A stretch of DNA of 64,000 bases from Novosphingobium capsulatum NBRC 12533. Lineage in GTDB: Bacteria; Pseudomonadota; Alphaproteobacteria; Sphingomonadales; Sphingomonadaceae. This document shows, piece by piece, positions 43,729-52,487 of this stretch (its first letter is position 1; every line of letters starts with the position of its first letter). The notes below the pieces were generated by a model, which made no database searches, was not told the DNA's origin, and saw only the letters and a program-made list of their open reading frames with translations. The stretch is taken from the NCBI RefSeq assembly GCF_001598375.1, contig NZ_BCYV01000023.1:1-64000 (forward strand). The letters run 5' to 3'. The translations under genes were made by a program, and so were the position numbers.

Positions 43729-43751
43729 CCTCCCCCACGGTGTGGGGGAGG
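43729..43751. repeat. Perfect 10-bp hairpin, repeat-like element
   Basis: CCTCCCCCAC (43729-43738) and GTGGGGGAGG (43742-43751) form a perfect stem with a 3-base loop, flanked by ATCTTTTGGG. It is 12 bp past the helicase stop. On the plus strand a short T run follows; on the minus strand none does. Elements of this look recur between genes in many sphingomonad genomes, but only one copy is in this window. Confidence 0.55.
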
Positions 43752-43762
43752 ATCTTTTGGGT

Positions 43763-45508
43763 TCAGCCTTCGCGGCGGCGCGGCGGGCCCTTGCGGTGCG
43801 TGCGGGGGCCATCGTTGCGCGGGCCATCACCGCGCGGCGGGAAGCCTTCGCGCGGGCGGTTGGGGCCATTGCCCTGGCGGCGATTGGTGCGGGCCATTTC
43901 GCGCGGCGGTTCGCTCGGTTCGATGCGAATGCCGGTTTCATCCTCGGCGCCTTCGCGCGCGGTGCGCTGCAACGCGGCGCGGAAACGGTCTTCCATCGCC
44001 TTGGGCACCTGGAAATAGGTTTCGCTCGGCCCGATGCGGATCGCGCCGATCTCGTTGCGGGTGATGTGGCCACGGCGGCACAGCAACGGCAGCAGCCAGC
44101 GCGGATCGGCGTTCTGGCGGCGGCCGATATCCATGCGGAACCACGACACATCGTCAAAACCGGTGCGGTGCGTGGCCTTGCGGCCTTCCTCGGTCGACAG
44201 GTCGATGAGGTCTTCGGGCTGCGGCATGGCCGAGCGATAGCTGCGCACCAGCGCCAGCGCGATATCGCGCACTTCCATGCGTTCCATCAGCGTGTCGGCC
44301 AGGGCCACGTCATCTTCGAGCACGTCTTCGGCATCGACCGGGGCCAGCAGCTTTTCGAGCAGGCGCTCGCGGTCACGCTCGCGGATCTGCGCGGCGCCGG
44401 GGGCCGGCATCCATTCCGCCTCGATCCGCGCGCGGCGCAGCATTTCTTCCAGGCGGCGGCGGCGCGGATAGGGCACCACCAACACGGCCGTGCCCTTGCG
44501 ACCGGCGCGGCCGGTGCGGCCCGAACGGTGCTGCAGGGTTTCCGCGTCACGCGGCACTTCCACGTGGACCACCAGGCTGAGCGAAGGAATGTCGATCCCG
44601 CGTGCGGCCACGTCGGTGGCCACGCAGATGCGTGCACGGCCATCGCGCAAGGCCTGGATCGCCTGGTTGCGCTCGTTCTGGCTGTGCTCGCCCGACAGCG
44701 CCACGGCGGCAAAGCCACGCTCGACCAGCGTGGCGTGGAGGCGGCGCACATTGTCGCGCGTCGCGCAGAACAGCATGGCCGTTTCCGCCTCGTGGAAGCG
44801 CAGCAGGTTGATTACCGCGTTCTCGATGTCGTTGGGCGAGACGGCGACAGCCTGGTAGCTGATGTCGCCATGCCCCTGGCGATCGTCGATCGTGGAGATG
44901 CGCAGCGCGTCGCGCTGATACTGCTTGGCCAGCACCGCGATCGGGCGCGGCATGGTGGCCGAGAACAGCAGCGTGCGGCGCTGAGCCGGGGTGGCGTCGA
45001 GCAGTTCTTCCAGGTCTTCGCGGAAGCCCATGTCGAGCATTTCGTCGGCTTCATCGAGGACGACGAAGCGCAGCGCGGAAAGATCGAGCGCGCCGCGTTC
45101 AAGATGGTCGCGCAGGCGGCCGGGCGTGCCGACCACGATGTGCGCACCATGGTGGAGCTGGCGGCGTTCCTTTGACGGGTCCATCCCGCCAACACAGGTC
45201 GCGATGCGCAGGCCGGCCTTTTCATAAAGCCAGGCGAGTTCGCGGCTGACCTGAAGGGCCAGTTCACGCGTGGGGGCAATGGCCAGGGCCAGCGGCGCGC
45301 CGGCCGGCGGTACGCCATCGCCAAGGAGATCGGAAGCCATGGCCACGCCAAAGGCAACGGTCTTGCCAGAGCCGGTCTGGGCAGAAACCAGAAGGTCGCG
45401 GCCGGCCGCTTCCGCTTCGAGCACGGCGGCCTGGACCGGAGTCGGCTCGGCATAGCCACGGGCGGCAAGGGATTCGGCAACGGCAGCAGGGAGAGATGAA
45501 AAGGGCAT
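43763..45508 (-). CDS. DEAD-box ATP-dependent RNA helicase (DeaD/CsdA type)
   Basis: A 581-residue helicase with all core motifs: Q motif EPTPVQAAVL, Walker A SAQTGSGKT (42-50), DEAD as VLDEADEMLDMGF, SATMP, RGIDIPSL and the arginine-finger HRSGRTGRAGRKG. A C-terminal DbpA-like RNA-binding domain (about 440-510, PRWLLPLLCRRGHITRNEIGAIRI) and a basic Arg/Gly/Pro-rich tail follow. This is the DeaD type that remodels structured RNA in ribosome assembly and mRNA decay, often under cold stress. The ATG at 45508 follows GGGAGAG. Confidence 0.93.
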   Translation of the reverse strand: MPFSSLPAAVAESLAARGYAEPTPVQAAVLEAEAAGRDLLVSAQTGSGKTVAFGVAMASDLLGDGVPPAGAPLALAIAPTRELALQVSRELAWLYEKAGLRIATCVGGMDPSKERRQLHHGAHIVVGTPGRLRDHLERGALDLSALRFVVLDEADEMLDMGFREDLEELLDATPAQRRTLLFSATMPRPIAVLAKQYQRDALRISTIDDRQGHGDISYQAVAVSPNDIENAVINLLRFHEAETAMLFCATRDNVRRLHATLVERGFAAVALSGEHSQNERNQAIQALRDGRARICVATDVAARGIDIPSLSLVVHVEVPRDAETLQHRSGRTGRAGRKGTAVLVVPYPRRRRLEEMLRRARIEAEWMPAPGAAQIRERDRERLLEKLLAPVDAEDVLEDDVALADTLMERMEVRDIALALVRSYRSAMPQPEDLIDLSTEEGRKATHRTGFDDVSWFRMDIGRRQNADPRWLLPLLCRRGHITRNEIGAIRIGPSETYFQVPKAMEDRFRAALQRTAREGAEDETGIRIEPSEPPREMARTNRRQGNGPNRPREGFPPRGDGPRNDGPRTHRKGPPRRREG

Positions 45509-45724
45509 GAAACTCAACGGGTCTGGGCCGGGCCGCAACGTGGGCAGGGACCGGCTGGGGATATTACACGGGTGTTTATAAGGCCAGACGACAGTGCCAC
45601 GGCCTCACCACGCGAAGCCCGATATACCATCTCTCGGCCCCCGCCCCCTAGCGGGTTGTTCCTTTCGCCGCCATGACCAAATGCGAAAAATCGCCCTGAT
45701 CGCGGCAATTCTTCGAAAAACTGC

Positions 45725-47212
45725 CTATTTCGGCACAATGGTGAGCGGTGGCAGCGGGTGCCAACCCCAGGGATTGGGGGAAAACCCGGTCACGCGGCTG
45801 CGCACCAGCGACCAGCGCAACGGCCGCGCGATCGGGATAAAGCTGTTGGCCGCCGTGACGGCGGTTTCGGCCTGCGCCAGCAGGGCCATGCGCGCCTGCG
45901 GATCGCGCTCTGCCCGGGCCTGCGCGGCCAGGGCATCGCCTTGCGGGCTGCACCCTGCCGGACTGACCGGGCAGGCCACCTGGTTGAGGAACCAGGCAGC
46001 GCGGGTATAGCGCGCCACGCTGTCGACCAGGCGCAGATCGGCCGAGGCGCTGGCGTCAACCCGTTCCAGGGTCACGCCAATCGTGGCGAAATCGGCCGCC
46101 AGGTGCGCCAGGGCCAGCCGCGTGCCCGGGCCATCGGGCGCGGCCACGCGCAGGCGCGGCGCGCCCTGCCCGGTTGCCAACCAGGCCATGACCCGTTGGC
46201 GCGCCAGCGCGCGGCGCTGGTCGAGCGTGGTGCCGATCCAGCGCTCGCCCACGCTGCCATCGCTATCGGGCACTTCAGGAGAGACCAGCCGCGTCGTGCC
46301 GCTCCACCCGCCGATGGCAAAGGCGCCGACCAGGCCATCGCGGTCGATCGCCAGGGCGAGCGCCTCGCGCCGCAGCGGATCGGCCAGGAAACCCTGCGCG
46401 CGCACCACTTGGAGGCCAAACAGCCCCATGACCGGATCAAGCTGCACATTGCCGCGCGAGAGCATGGTGGTGCCGGCCAGTGGGAGCGAATCGATCGTGC
46501 CGCCCAGCGCCACGTCGACCAGCCCGTCGTTGAAGCGCTGGGCCGCCACGGCCATGCTTTCCACTTCCACGCGCAACGGCCGCACGCTGCGGGAAAAGCC
46601 GTCCTGCGCCGGCAGCCCGCGGCGCTCGGGCGGGATGGGAGACAGGCGCGCGACCAGGCCTTCGCGGCGCAGGCCGAGTGGGCCAGATCCGATCCGCGCC
46701 CGCGGCAGCCCCAGTTCGGGCTGGGCGAGCAGGGTCAGGAGATCAGGCAGCGGGGCGGAAAGATCCACTTCCACCACCCGATCGGTCATCACCCGGATTT
46801 CATCGATCGGGGCAAGATCGAGCCCCAGCGCGGTGCCGGCCAGCGCCTTTTGCGCGCGGCGCAGCGCGGCGGCAACGCTGGGCGCATCGATCGCGGTGCC
46901 ATCGGGCCAGGTGCCATCGCGCAGGCGAAAGATATAGCTCAACCCGTCATCGGTCACGATCCAGCGTTCGGCAATGGCGGGCACCACGCGGCCTTGCGCG
47001 TCAAAGCCCACCAGCCCTTCGACCGTGGCGGCACGCAAGACCTGCGCGGCCGGCGTGGGACGCGGCGCGGCGGTTTGAAAGGCGCTGTCGTCACCCGCCA
47101 GGGCCACCGGCAGGGCGCCGCGCCGGTCGCCCCCGCAACTGGCCAGCATAAGGGCGACACCGGGCAAAAGCACCGCCGCAGCGCGGCGCAGATGGCAAGA
47201 CGGGGGAGCCAT
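45725..47212 (-). CDS. Family 5 extracellular solute-binding lipoprotein, orphan
   Basis: A 495-residue periplasmic binding protein. The lipobox ALMLASC lies near residues 20-26. The fold follows the peptide/nickel (SBP_bac_5) pattern: TVEGLVGFDAQGRVVPAIAERW, DGLSYIFRLRDGTWPDGTAIDA and the late hinge region. There are no ABC permease or ATPase genes nearby, so it must share a transporter encoded elsewhere or act as a sensor. The C-terminus is somewhat shorter than DppA/OppA proteins. It has its own gap of 92 bp from PilZ upstream. Confidence 0.8.
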   Translation of the reverse strand: MAPPSCHLRRAAAVLLPGVALMLASCGGDRRGALPVALAGDDSAFQTAAPRPTPAAQVLRAATVEGLVGFDAQGRVVPAIAERWIVTDDGLSYIFRLRDGTWPDGTAIDAPSVAAALRRAQKALAGTALGLDLAPIDEIRVMTDRVVEVDLSAPLPDLLTLLAQPELGLPRARIGSGPLGLRREGLVARLSPIPPERRGLPAQDGFSRSVRPLRVEVESMAVAAQRFNDGLVDVALGGTIDSLPLAGTTMLSRGNVQLDPVMGLFGLQVVRAQGFLADPLRREALALAIDRDGLVGAFAIGGWSGTTRLVSPEVPDSDGSVGERWIGTTLDQRRALARQRVMAWLATGQGAPRLRVAAPDGPGTRLALAHLAADFATIGVTLERVDASASADLRLVDSVARYTRAAWFLNQVACPVSPAGCSPQGDALAAQARAERDPQARMALLAQAETAVTAANSFIPIARPLRWSLVRSRVTGFSPNPWGWHPLPPLTIVPK

Positions 47213-47304
47213 GTCCCTTGCCTAGCAGATCAGCCGTGGCAGGCCAGCAAAGATGCCGGCGCCGGCGATTTCAGTATTTCAGCAGCAGCGCCAAGCCGAA
47301 CGCG

Positions 47305-47673
47305 TCACAGCTTGCGCAGGCGCTTGCCCTCTGGCTGGGCGAGCGGCGGCCGGACATAACGCGGCGCGTAATCGTCAGACGGCTGTGTGGCCACTGGCTC
47401 GCGTGCCAGCTTGGGATCGATCTGTTCGACAAAGGCAATGCCAAAGCGGGTATCCTGGACCCAGGCCACCACACCTTCGACCCAGCCGATATGGCGCAGG
47501 TTGGCCTCAAGCCGCATGCCCCGCACCACCCGCAGCGCGCCTTCGGCCATCATCCCGCCGGCCGAAAGATTGCGCACGCGCACGCGATGCTCACCGTCCT
47601 GGCCGTCTAGGCGCAAGTCGGCCATCAGGAAAAGGCTGTCACGCCCCAATTGCCGATGGTCGATATCAGTCAC
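47305..47673 (-). CDS. PilZ-domain protein
   Basis: A 122-residue protein that is mostly one PilZ domain: R-D-SLFLMADLRL near the start, and the hallmark RVRNLSAGGMMAEG (NxSxxG type) that contacts cyclic di-GMP. The C-terminal tail is proline- and arginine-rich. It is a likely c-di-GMP-responsive adaptor for motility or envelope functions. The start is uncertain: the GTG at 47673 has GGAA at proper spacing, while an ATG at 47712 would add 13 residues. Confidence 0.78.
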   Translation of the reverse strand: MTDIDHRQLGRDSLFLMADLRLDGQDGEHRVRVRNLSAGGMMAEGALRVVRGMRLEANLRHIGWVEGVVAWVQDTRFGIAFVEQIDPKLAREPVATQPSDDYAPRYVRPPLAQPEGKRLRKL

Positions 47674-47841
47674 CGTCAGGTTCCGTTTCCAACAAGGTGG
47701 GCCAAGCGGCATGGGCCCGGCGCTATGTGGCTGCCAGCGAGCAGCTTGCGCCGCACCTGCCACCTTTCGCACCGGTCCATGTGCAAAGGGATAAACGAAA
47801 ACGGCAAAGAAATCTTTAAATTTCCCGCTCGCAGCGGCAAA

Positions 47842-47861
47842 AAGCCCCGTGCCATCGGGGG
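47842..47861 (-). terminator. Terminator after dksA
   Basis: On the minus strand a short GC stem (CCCCG/CGGGG, 47845-47849 with 47856-47860) is followed directly by CTTTTTG. It is 94 bp past the dksA stop and would separate dksA from the PilZ gene. Confidence 0.6.
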
Positions 47862-47954
47862 ACAGCGGCCTTGGCGGTATTTACCGAAATGCCGATGGCG
47901 CGGCTGCGCGGCCATCATGGGCTGGGCAGGACCACCTTGGCCCTGCCGGCGCCA

Positions 47955-48413
47955 TCACATATCGCGCGAGATCTTTTCGCGACGCTCGTGCGCCTGCTGC
48001 GCTTCCACCGTCATCGTCGCGATCGGGCGGGCGATCAGGCGGCCAAGGCCGATCGGCTCCCCGGTCACTTCGCAGAAGCCATATTCGCCTTCGTCGATGC
48101 GGCGCATGGCCGAATCGATCTTGGCAATCAGCTTGCGCTGGCGATCGCGGGTGCGCAGTTCGATGCCCCAGTCGGTTTCGCTTGATGCGCGATCGTTGAG
48201 ATCGGGTTCACGCAGCGGACCATCCTGCAGGGCCGAAAGCGTGCCGGCCGAGGCCGACAGGATCGACTTCTTCCACTCGAGCAAAAGGCGCCTAAAATAG
48301 TCGAGCTGCTGCTCGCTCATATAGGGTTCGTCGTCATTCGGAACGTAATCACCCGGCATGGCCCGGCGGGCCTTTGCCAACACGTCAATTTCGTCACCCA
48401 GAACCCCAGCCAT
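47955..48413 (-). CDS. dksA: RNA polymerase-binding transcription factor DksA
   Basis: A 152-residue DksA/TraR protein that works with ppGpp at RNA polymerase to adjust rRNA and amino-acid promoters. A coiled coil (about 35-100) contains the DxxDxA-like tip LNDRASSETDWGIELRTRDR. The C-terminal globular part reads YGFCEVTGEPIGLGRLIARPIA. The zinc finger keeps only one of the four cysteines, as in many alphaproteobacterial DksA proteins. The ATG at 48413 gives MAGVLGDEIDV; an upstream ATG at 48452 is less likely. Confidence 0.92.
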   Translation of the reverse strand: MAGVLGDEIDVLAKARRAMPGDYVPNDDEPYMSEQQLDYFRRLLLEWKKSILSASAGTLSALQDGPLREPDLNDRASSETDWGIELRTRDRQRKLIAKIDSAMRRIDEGEYGFCEVTGEPIGLGRLIARPIATMTVEAQQAHERREKISRDM

Positions 48414-48714
48414 CCGGCCCTCCGTGTTGCGCCTTCCGACCACCAGGGCCAAAACGCGCCGCGATCGGCGCGACCAGCCCCCGGCTTGCCGCGCCTATAG
48501 GCAGGCAGGAAAGGGCGCACAAGCACTTCCTCAACGCTATGTCACATTGCAGCTGAACCTTTGTGAAACAGCGGCATCGTACATTTCGCGGATAAAGCGG
48601 CGCCCGCGCGGGCACGGCCGCAATCATGCTTAACGGTTTGTTGACCTTAATTGGCGAGCCTTGCCCTGCCACCCGATGGGGAAAGGCAGATTCGCACAGG
48701 GGGAACCAAGGACC

Positions 48715-49065
48715 ATGCCGCACGCGCAACCACCGATCACGCTGGTGCCATCCGCACCGCTTCATGCCGGCCATGCCGCAGCCGACCGCGCCGACAGCCT
48801 GATCGCCGCCTGCCTCGCCGCTGCCGCGCAGGGTGACAGCCACGCGTTTTTCGATCTGGGCGTGGCCTTTTCCACCGGCAGCTATGGTGCCGATTGCGAT
48901 CTGGTCGAAGCGCACAAGTGGTTCAACCTCGCGGCCGTGGCCGGCCATGACGATGCTGCCCGCGCCCGCGCCGATGTGGCCGAGGAAATGAGCGCGCGCG
49001 ATATCGCCGAAGCCCAGCGCCGCGCCCGCGAATGGATGCGCGCCGCAACCCGCCACGCCGCCTAA
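48715..49065 (+). CDS. Small Sel1-repeat-like protein
   Basis: A 116-residue cytosolic protein. The middle part AFFDLGVAFSTGSYGADCDLVEAHKWFNLAAVAGHDDAARARADVAEEM is one Sel1-like helical repeat, with the typical LG-A-S-G spacing and the A-x-K-W-F-x-x-A core. No signal peptide is visible. It probably mediates protein contacts. The ATG at 48715 has an AAGGA ribosome site. It is divergent from dksA across about 300 bp (48414-48714), in which I see no further gene. Confidence 0.75.
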   Translation: MPHAQPPITLVPSAPLHAGHAAADRADSLIAACLAAAAQGDSHAFFDLGVAFSTGSYGADCDLVEAHKWFNLAAVAGHDDAARARADVAEEMSARDIAEAQRRAREWMRAATRHAA

Positions 49066-49090
49066 ATTTCAGGCTGCCTGATCGCGGCGC

Positions 49091-50221
49091 CTAGCCCTTG
49101 CGATAGGGCGTGTGCCCTGCCAGTTCGAACTGGCCCTGCTCTATCCCGGCGCGCTCGCGCACCAGGAATTCGGCCACCGCGGCGCGAAATCCGCGATCGG
49201 CGATATAGTGCGCCGACCATGTCTGCACCGGTTCATAGCCGCGTGCCAGCTTGTGCTGCCCCTGCGCCCCGGCTTCCACCCGGCGCAGCCCCATGGCGAT
49301 GGCGGCATCGATCGCCTGGTAATAGCACAGCTCGAAATGCAGGAACGGCTTTTCCACCACGGCGCCCCAATAGCGGCCGTAGAGCGTATCGCGCCCAATG
49401 AAATTGAGCGCGCCAGCCACTGGCTCGCCATCCTCCAGCGCCAGCACCAGCAAGACCTTGTCGGCCATGGTCTGCCCGATCAGGTCGAACGCGGCGCGGG
49501 TCAGGTACGGCCGCCCCCATTTGCGGGCGCCGGTATCCTGGTAGAACACCCAGAACGCGTCCCAGTGGTCGGCCGTGATGGCAGCGCCGGTCAGCGTCAC
49601 GATCTCCACACCGGCCTGGGCAGCGGCGCGCTCCTTGCGCAGGTTCTTGCGCTTGGCCGAAGACAGCGCGCCAAGAAAATCGTCGAACGTGGCATAGCCG
49701 CGATTTTCCCAGTGGAATTGCAGGTCTGAGCGCAAGAGCCAGCCGGCTTCCTCGAACAGCGGCACCTGTTCGGGTGCAAGGAACGTGGCATGGGCCGACG
49801 ACAAGCCGTTCTGGTCCACCAGTGCCTCGGCCGCGCGCAACAGGGGGAGCGCCAGATCGAGGCGCCCGGCACACAACAGGCGCGGGCCGGTGGCCGGCGT
49901 GAACGGCGCGGCGATCTGCAGCTTGGGATAATAATCCCCGCCCGCGCGCTGCCAGGCATCGGCCCAGGCATGGTCAAAGACATATTCGCCTTGGCTGTGC
50001 TGCTTGAGATAGGCCGGCAGCGCCGCCGCCGGACGGCCATCGGCGTCGTCGATCAGCAGCGGCAGCGGCGTCCACCCGCTGCGCCCGCCGACCGAGCCGG
50101 ATTCCTCGAGCAGTGAGAGGAACGCGTGGGACATGAAGGGATTGCCATCCCCGATCAGGCGATCCCAATCCGCCGCCGGGATATTGCCCACCGCGCCTTC
50201 CACGCGTGCGGTCAGCGTCAT
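49091..50221 (-). CDS. FemAB/GNAT-like acyltransferase (DUF482, peptidogalycan-type)
   Basis: A 376-residue protein of the DUF482 (PF04339) group. It shows NPFMSHAFLSLLEESGSVGG at the N-terminus, LPAYLKQHSQGEYVFDHAWADAWQRAGGDYYPKLQIAAPFTP, the FLGALSSAKRKNLRKERA segment and the C-terminal GRDTLYGRYWGAVVEKPFLHFELCYYQAID. The fold is two GNAT halves. The true substrate is unknown; an aminoacyl or acyl transfer in the cytosol is likely. It lies 13 bp after the phosphodiesterase gene and is last in a five-gene operon. Confidence 0.83.
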   Translation of the reverse strand: MTLTARVEGAVGNIPAADWDRLIGDGNPFMSHAFLSLLEESGSVGGRSGWTPLPLLIDDADGRPAAALPAYLKQHSQGEYVFDHAWADAWQRAGGDYYPKLQIAAPFTPATGPRLLCAGRLDLALPLLRAAEALVDQNGLSSAHATFLAPEQVPLFEEAGWLLRSDLQFHWENRGYATFDDFLGALSSAKRKNLRKERAAAQAGVEIVTLTGAAITADHWDAFWVFYQDTGARKWGRPYLTRAAFDLIGQTMADKVLLVLALEDGEPVAGALNFIGRDTLYGRYWGAVVEKPFLHFELCYYQAIDAAIAMGLRRVEAGAQGQHKLARGYEPVQTWSAHYIADRGFRAAVAEFLVRERAGIEQGQFELAGHTPYRKG

Positions 50222-50234
50222 GGCGCCGCCCGCC

Positions 50235-51041
50235 TCACGCCGCTGGCGCCGCCAGCAGGACCGGGCCTTCCGCAATCGGCGCATCGGCATAGGTTGCCGC
50301 CCGGCTGGCATCATCGGGGGTGCGCACGGTCCAGGTCAGCACCGGAACACCCCGGCGCCGGGCGAGGCGCACCACAGGATTGGCAATATCGGCAATGTCA
50401 TAGGCCAGAAATTGGGGACGCGCGCGCCACAGCGCAAGGTGCCTCTTAAGGCGGGCCAGCAGGGTGCGCCGCCCTGCCTCGGTCACCACCAGGCCATGCA
50501 CCACGTGGGGGGAATAGCGGCGAAACCAGGCGGCAACGCGCGGATCGAAGCTCATTACCGCCACGGGCCCGCGATAGCCTTCGAGCAGGCGGCGCACCGC
50601 GAGGCACAGCGGCGCGATGCGCTGCGTGGGCGCGGATTTCACTTCGATCAGGAGGGGCACGCGGCCATCGATGCGGTCGAGCAACTGGCGCAGGCCAGGG
50701 ATCGTTTCACCCGACACCGCCGTGCCGGTTTCATCCAGCAGGGTCATGCCCGCAAGGTCTGCGGCGGTGTGGTCGGCCAGGTTGCCGCCCTGCTCGGTCA
50801 GGCGATCGAGCGTGCGGTCGTGGAACACCACGACCTGCCCATCGCGGCTGCGCTGCACGTCGCATTCGATGCCAAAGCCGCGCGCAATGGCAGCGTCGGC
50901 TGCGGCCAGCGAGTTTTCCGGCACACCCGGGCCATGCAGCCCGCGATGCGCATAGATGGCCTCGCGCAGCCAGCCCGCGCGGGCCGCTGCCCGCGCCGGC
51001 AGGAGGAAGCGATCAATGAGCGCGAACAGCAAAGATAGCAT
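50235..51041 (-). CDS. Glycerophosphodiester phosphodiesterase
   Basis: A 268-residue GDPD-family TIM barrel. The catalytic histidines lie in AHRGLHGPGVPENSLAA (near 32) and VVVFHDRTLDRLT; the metal-binding acidic pair is in IECDVQ, and a later glutamate in LLIEVKSAP. It hydrolyses glycerophosphodiesters to glycerol 3-phosphate and an alcohol, so it serves lipid turnover. A hydrophobic N-terminus without a cleavage site is seen. The start at 51041 overlaps the RidA gene by 29 bp. Confidence 0.9.
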   Translation of the reverse strand: MLSLLFALIDRFLLPARAAARAGWLREAIYAHRGLHGPGVPENSLAAADAAIARGFGIECDVQRSRDGQVVVFHDRTLDRLTEQGGNLADHTAADLAGMTLLDETGTAVSGETIPGLRQLLDRIDGRVPLLIEVKSAPTQRIAPLCLAVRRLLEGYRGPVAVMSFDPRVAAWFRRYSPHVVHGLVVTEAGRRTLLARLKRHLALWRARPQFLAYDIADIANPVVRLARRRGVPVLTWTVRTPDDASRAATYADAPIAEGPVLLAAPAA

Positions 51042-51480
51042 CGATTTCCACCGCAGCGCCCAACGGCAGCACCGGCACGCCCACGGCGCTGCGGGCATGG
51101 CGGCCAGCATCGCCGAACACCGCCTGCATCAGTTCCGAAGCGCCGTTGGCCACCTTGGGCTGATCGGTGAAATCGCCGGTCGAATTTATGAACGCGCCGA
51201 GCTTGACCACCTGCTCGATGCGGTCGAGCGAGCCAAGGGCAGCCTTGGCCTGGGCCAGCAACATAAGGGCGCAGGCCTTGGCAGCAGCGGCGCCCTGCTC
51301 CAGGCTGACGTCTTCACCCAGGCGGCCGGTCACCAGCGCGCCATCGATGAACGGCAGCTGCCCCGAAACGTGCAGCAGCCCGCCCGCCAGCACGGTGGGC
51401 ACATAGGCCGCCACCGGCGCTGCGGCCTGCGGCAGTTCCAGGCCCAGTTCGGCCAGGCGGGCATCGATCGAAACGGTCAT
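51013..51480 (-). CDS. RidA (YjgF/YER057c) family protein
   Basis: A 155-residue RidA-type protein with GLLHVSGQLPFIDG, the AKACALMLLAQAKAALGSLDRIEQVVKLGAFINSTGDF core and the ending RSAVGVPVLPLGAAVEIDAIFAV. The key arginine of active RidA (R in the RSAVGV loop) is present. RidA enzymes hydrolyse reactive enamines released by PLP enzymes. It lies between the HAD gene (30 bp) and the phosphodiesterase gene (overlap). Confidence 0.9.
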   Translation of the reverse strand: MTVSIDARLAELGLELPQAAAPVAAYVPTVLAGGLLHVSGQLPFIDGALVTGRLGEDVSLEQGAAAAKACALMLLAQAKAALGSLDRIEQVVKLGAFINSTGDFTDQPKVANGASELMQAVFGDAGRHARSAVGVPVLPLGAAVEIDAIFAVRAH

Positions 51481-51510
51481 TCTCACACACTCCAGCAAAC
51501 ACGAAAAAGG

Positions 51511-52137
51511 TCAGGCGGCCTCGTCCAGCCGGGCCATCAGCCAGGGCAGCGCATGGTCCCAGGTATCGATCCGGGCATGGGCATGCCCGGCCTTGTGCGC
51601 GCAATCGATATGCGGCGCGAGCAAGGGCTCTCCGCACAAGTGCAGGCGGATCACCTCGGGCGTCAATTGCGCGGCGGAATGGTGATGCTGGGGCAGATCG
51701 TCGATGAACACCGCGCGGGTGGGGTTGTATTCATCGAGAATGGCCTTGAGCGCCGGCCCTTTCGGCCCCTGGTTGGTAAAGACGCGGGCGTTGATGCCCA
51801 CGCCTTCGAGTTGCGCGGTGCGGGCGTCGCGATAGCTGTGGCCCAGATTGGTCAGGATCACGAAGTCGGCGCGGTCGGCCAGCGCGCCCACAGCCTCCAC
51901 CGCGCCGGCGATGGCCGGCTGCGTATGCATCTGCGTGTTGAAGAACAGGTCGAGCAGGCGCCAGATCTCGCGCGATTCCACCCCGCGCCCGTCATGGACA
52001 TAGCGCATGGCCTTGCCGAAATCATTGCTTTCCATCACGAAATCGATGTCGTGGTTGGCTTTGAGCCAAGCCTGGAACGGCGCCACCATGTGCAGCAGCA
52101 CTTCATCGCAATCGCTGATCACCAGCGGGCGGCTCAT
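51511..52137 (-). CDS. HAD-superfamily hydrolase
   Basis: A 208-residue haloacid-dehalogenase-fold protein. Motif I is ISDCDEVLLH (D9 and D11), motif II VILTNLGHS, motif III a lysine in GPKGPALKAIL, and motif IV FIDDLPQHHHSA. The cap is small. It likely removes phosphate from a small metabolite, but the substrate is unknown. The start overlaps the DUF3572 stop (ATGA), and it leads into RidA. Confidence 0.87.
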   Translation of the reverse strand: MSRPLVISDCDEVLLHMVAPFQAWLKANHDIDFVMESNDFGKAMRYVHDGRGVESREIWRLLDLFFNTQMHTQPAIAGAVEAVGALADRADFVILTNLGHSYRDARTAQLEGVGINARVFTNQGPKGPALKAILDEYNPTRAVFIDDLPQHHHSAAQLTPEVIRLHLCGEPLLAPHIDCAHKAGHAHARIDTWDHALPWLMARLDEAA

Positions 52138-52424
52138 ACCAGTTTCTCCCGTGCGGCGGCCAAGGCCTGAGGGCTTATATCGAGCGCGTCGGCCGCGGCA
52201 ACAAGGTCAGGCTCGTAAGACAGCAGGAAATCGAGCACCCCGCCCAGCACCGCGTTCTGCCCGGCCGGATCGGCAAGCCCCGCGCGCAAGGTTTCGGGCG
52301 TCATCCCGCTCAAGGCCAGGAAGCGTTCGGCGCGCTGCCCGTCGGCCAGCACCCAGCCGAGCGCGGCCAGCGCCAGATCCTGCGGATCGGGGACGGGGGA
52401 CGAGGGTTCGCGGATGATTGTCAG
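52134..52424 (-). CDS. DUF3572-family protein with a probable CTG start
   Basis: A small helical protein. From the GTG at 52352 it has only 72 residues, yet family members begin earlier with a segment like LALAALGWVLAD, and that segment is encoded in frame upstream. No ATG, GTG or TTG precedes it. A CTG at 52422-52424, with an AAAGG ribosome site 3-4 bases upstream, gives 96 residues (start MTIIREPSSPVPDP if initiated as Met), the expected length. It is divergent from divK, an arrangement typical of alphaproteobacteria, and its stop overlaps the HAD gene. Confidence 0.72.
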   Translation of the reverse strand: MTIIREPSSPVPDPQDLALAALGWVLADGQRAERFLALSGMTPETLRAGLADPAGQNAVLGGVLDFLLSYEPDLVAAADALDISPQALAAAREKLV

Positions 52425-52487
52425 AGCCTTTCGAGGTCAATAGAGCAAGGCGTGCGGCCGCGCCGGCACGCGTGATAGGGGTGTTCC

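Noticed and set aside
43742..45175. Plus-strand frame of 477 codons opposite the DEAD-box helicase
   Set aside because: No recognisable motif; all helicase motifs are on the minus strand.
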